23,650 bases of DNA from Conidiobolus incongruus B7586. Its lineage: Eukaryota > Entomophthoromycota > Entomophthoromycetes > Entomophthorales > Conidiobolaceae. How positions within the stretch are numbered: the first letter of the stretch is position 1; every line of letters starts with the position of its first letter. Positions 20,794 through 23,650 of this stretch are shown here, one piece after another. Made by a program: the position numbers and the translations under genes. The notes beneath the pieces were generated by a model. It did no database searches, was not told the origin of the DNA, and saw only the letters and a list, made by a program, of their open reading frames with translations. The DNA is taken from positions 1 to 23,650 of the forward strand of contig JNEM01015466.1 of the NCBI GenBank assembly GCA_000697335.1, given 5' to 3'.

Positions 20794-22336
20794 GTTGTAT
20801 ACAATATAGCTAAAAATAAGATATAACTATAAAATATTTTTTTATCTATCTAAAATATTCTATTTAGAAATGTAAAAATTATTTAAAATTTTGATTTTAT
20901 AATATTTAAATATTTAAATATTTAATTGATATATTACAAAAAATTAATAGAATGAAAAGATTTTCAAGATTGAATTTTAAAATTTTCATGCTTATTAATA
21001 TTGAAAAATAATTTTGATATTATTTGTTAATAAAAATTTACTAAGTTTTAATTATTTTACTATAACTATTAGTATAGAAATTAAGTAATTGTAATAAATT
21101 TACAGTCAAAGTTATACAAAATATTTAATATATGATTTATAAAAATTAATATTTTTTTATTATTGATAATCTTTACCATAGTTTTTGCAAGCTTTTAACA
21201 CTTAAAAAATATTTTTTTATTAAATACTAAAATTTAATATTTTACAAACTAATTTAATTAATTTATAAGAATTTTTTTATAAGCATATTTTTTAATTACT
21301 CAAAATAATTATAATCATATGAACTATAATCTATTAAATATATTTAATATAATATCTTTTTCTTAAATTTTGAATAATTTTTTTTTAAAATTTTAACTTT
21401 ATATAATTTATAAATTTTATGTGAAATAATAGGTATGTTTAATTTATAATAAAAATATTAATTAAAAATAATTTAATTTAAAATATATATATATACTTTA
21501 TAATTAATTAATTTGCCTTTAAATATCAAATAAGAGGGTTATATACTATTTTAATATAAAATTACAATGAATATCTACTAATAAGATATTTGTTTATAAA
21601 AACTTATAAAAGGGATTATTTTAATTTAACCTAATTTTTTTATTTAAAAAAATATAAAATAAATTTATAATTTAATAATTATAATAATTTAATTTTAAAA
21701 CCATTTTTTTAACTAGGGTTTAATAAGTTTTATTTAGTTATAAATACTGTAGTTTTTAAAATTTAGTTAATTTATAGAGTATTTATTATATATTTTTATT
21801 AAGTAATATAAATTTAATTTAATATATATATATAATATACTTATTTAATTGATATTAATTTATTTTGTAGATTTTTTAGTTACATATAAATATCATTTAA
21901 TATGCTTTTTATCTTATTAATAAATAAAAGAATAATTATAAAATTAATAATATAAATTTAAAAAATTTATATAATATCCTTTTTAGCTTCAAAATAACAA
22001 ATTTAATAATATATGGTAACTATAGAAAAAATATTTTTTCTATAAATTATTTTTAATATCTAATTCACCTTATAAGGTTTATGGTTAAGTTTTAATATTA
22101 TTAAAATAAATACTTTTTTATGATTATTATTTAATTTAAATAAAATTAAAATTATTTTTAAATTTTTAATTACTAATATTTGTTAATAATATATATACAC
22201 TAACCTATAAAAGTAAGTCATAAAATCAAAAACACTTATATTTTTACTAATAACTTAATTAATATTTAATGAAATAAACCCAAATTAAATAATTAAAATC
22301 TATTATATTTATTAGTTATATATATCATTAAATAAT
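20794..22336. other. CpG-free, extremely AT-rich tract left of the transposon relic
   Basis: The last CpG of the window is at 20793-20794 (AAACGTTG). From there to the right edge I found none, although isolated C and G remain as CC, GG, CT and AG. The part nearest the transposon (about 21500-22330) has the same GG/CC-in-AT texture as the transposon itself and could hold further decayed repeats, but no protein motif was recognised. Confidence 0.5.
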
Positions 22337-22412
22337 GATATTTAGTTATTAATTAGCTAAAATATAAACCTTTAAATTTTACCTAAGGTGAATTATAAAT
22401 TTATAGGTTTTT
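22337..22412 (+). repeat. Left inverted terminal arm of the Tc1-type relic
   Basis: Aligns with the reverse complement of 23555-23632 at about 80% by eye with one 2-nt gap. The best block is ATTATAAATTTATAGGTTTTT against GTTATAAATTTGTGGGTTTTT in two pieces around AAATTT. Several of the differences are A/G or C/T. It ends 15 nt before the transposase stop codon. Confidence 0.75.
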
Positions 22413-22427
22413 GATGATAAAAAAAAA

Positions 22428-23458
22428 TTAAAACTTAGTGTATTTACCTTTAACTTTTCTAACTTCTTTAAGTTTGTGTGGTATAAAATCAATTAACTTT
22501 TTATATTAAAAAGGGTTAATTTTATTCTATGCTTCTTAAATATATTTTTAAAGTTGATTTAAATTTTTTACTTAGGGGAAAGCTTTAATAACTTTTTTTA
22601 ACTAATCCTAAAGGTATTTAATTAGATTAAAGTTAAGAAATTAAAAAAACTACTTCATAACTAATATTTTATCATTTTTAAGTTATTTGGTAGTAGAAGT
22701 TATAGTATAATAAAGGGTATTATCTTACTAAAAAATAACATTAAATTTATTTAACCTATATTATTTAATGGTTTTTTTCAATTTATTGTTTAGAATACTT
22801 TAGTATATCTTAATATTAATTCCCCTATTAACTTTATAAAGATACCTTATACCTAAAAACAATATACATCCTTAAACAATAATTAACCTATTATTATACT
22901 TTTAAGTAAAATTAACATGATAGTCACAAAATAATTTTATATCTTTTTTAAAGTATCTAGCTTTTTTATTAAATTTACTAAGGTATATTTTTGTTTCATT
23001 AAACTAAATAACCTTACTTTAATTAGTTTTAGTTTAATATTAGTGGTAACATTTAAACTCCTATTTAGTTTTACAATAGGATTTTTTTAGTTAAGGGTGT
23101 TTTTTCTTAAAGTGTAAGTGGTATCTATATTAATATAAAACACATATAATAGTATTAATGTTAACTAATATTCTTGTATAGTTTTATAGTTCTTGTTGTA
23201 TTTCTATAATAATACTATATTTACCTATATTAACTAACTTACAAATATACTTTTTATCATGTTTATTTATAATTTTAACACACTTAAGTTTAAGTTTAAA
23301 TGTTTCTTTATTGTTATTTTTAATAGCTTTAGCTATAGTAAATTAGTTAACACTAGTAATTCTAATAATATTATATGTTGATTTACTTTTTTTATAAAGT
23401 TAATTAATGTACAAGTAGATTTTTTTAGAGAGGGATTTAAGTATAATGATATTAATAA
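22428..23458 (-). pseudogene. Tc1-type transposase relic (HTH plus DDE)
   Basis: One minus-strand frame can be followed from about 23458 to 22525, then a single frame change leads to the C-terminus ending at TAA 22428-22430. Readable blocks in order: first helix-turn-helix KSTYNIIRITSVN and TIAKAIKNN; second HTH region KYICKLVNIGKYSIIIEIQQ; linker FKKKHP; first catalytic block VI-stop-FNETKIYL (usual VIWSDETK), codon 22998-23000 now Asn; GCILFLGIRYLYKVN; second catalytic Asp retained at 22722-22724 (DN after two stops where the family has QQ); NLIKYL with the third catalytic Glu now Lys at 22617-22619; C-terminal KGKYTKF. Spacing between second and third catalytic positions is 34 residues, the Tc1 signature. 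Full-length size (about 340 codons) fits the family. About 22 in-frame stops, nearly all at expected Trp or Gln positions. Confidence 0.85.
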
Positions 23459-23554
23459 AAAAAATTTATTATATCTATAAAATATTATATAAAATAATAA
23501 CAAAGTGAGAAAAAAAAATATAATTATATATTGTTAAATATATCCCCTTATCTT

Positions 23555-23632
23555 AAAAACCCACAAATTTATAACTCACTTTGGTTAAATATTAAAGGTT
23601 AATATTTTTGCTAATAGTTTACTAAATATATC
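23555..23632 (-). repeat. Right inverted terminal arm of the Tc1-type relic
   Basis: Reverse-complement partner of 22337-22412. It starts about 100 nt beyond the N-terminal end of the transposase relic. The window ends 18 nt further out, so the outer end of this arm cannot be fixed. Confidence 0.75.
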
Positions 23633-23650
23633 TAAATATATTTATTTATT

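Larger units (their letters stand above)
22337..23650 (-). mobile_element. Tc1-type (Tc1/mariner, DD34E) DNA transposon relic, reaching or passing the right window edge
   Basis: Defined by inverted arms at 22337-22412 and 23555-23632 enclosing a minus-strand transposase relic. Distance between arms gives an element of about 1.3 kb or slightly more, the usual size for Tc1 elements with one gene. Arm similarity fades outward but may continue to the window edge, so the true termini and TA target duplication are not established. The element is mutated almost wholly by C-to-T and G-to-A changes, has about 22 in-frame stops and is certainly inactive. Confidence 0.8.

Noticed and set aside
21500-22330. 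Possible second decayed transposon or LINE left of the Tc1 relic
   Set aside because: The texture (GG/CC islands in A/T) is similar, but I could not follow any protein motif across more than a few codons in any frame, so no element is called.
1-23650. tRNA, rRNA, CRISPR, telomeric repeats, retroviral or other virus-like elements
   Set aside because: No cloverleaf-like GC-rich segments, rRNA cores, regularly spaced repeats, telomere arrays, or reverse transcriptase, integrase or capsid motifs were recognised on either strand.

Overview
The window comes from a very AT-rich eukaryotic genome, most likely an early-diverging fungus. The evidence is a fungal-type Rho1 GEF (DEP-like end, Cys motif, DH, PH, CNH) with six very short introns (50-55 nt, GT...AG), a fungal histone H2B, TATA boxes 66-68 nt ahead of start codons, and long intergenic tracts of almost pure A/T. 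Nothing bacterial is visible (no operons, no Shine-Dalgarno pattern). The phylum cannot be fixed from this sequence alone.

Layout. (1) 1-10655: a head-to-tail plus-strand array of stomatin-type SPFH/band 7 genes. It holds the last 59 nt of one copy at the left edge, three intact intronless copies (2380-3324, 7312-8220, 9750-10655), and a decayed 5' fragment with its promoter (about 3691-4340). The copies are a patchwork: coding sequences are nearly identical over long blocks while promoters, flanks and N-termini have diverged. This points to repeated gene conversion on an older tandem duplication, plus one recent duplication. (2) 11810-15411, minus strand: a complete seven-exon gene for a Rho guanine-nucleotide exchange factor of the Rom1/Rom2 class; my splice model gives 1095 codons. 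(3) 15412-18200: gene-free AT-rich DNA with one inverted-repeat pair about 150 bp across. (4) 18293-18682, minus strand: histone H2B with an ACGCGT box and a CCAAT box upstream. (5) 18870-22336: gene-free, increasingly AT-rich DNA, without a single CpG from 20794 to the end. (6) 22337-23650: a decayed Tc1-type DNA transposon on the minus strand, with inverted terminal arms of at least 76-78 bp and a transposase reading frame that can still be followed for about 340 codons. Its three catalytic positions keep the DD34E spacing, and its stops fall almost entirely where this family has Trp or Gln, as expected from C-to-T/G-to-A hypermutation.

The genes do not form one pathway. The SPFH proteins are membrane scaffold proteins, the GEF would activate Rho1 in cell-wall integrity and polarity signalling, and H2B is a chromatin core protein. 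The most unusual parts are the concerted evolution of the SPFH array and the RIP-like mutated Tc1 relic in a CpG-free tract.
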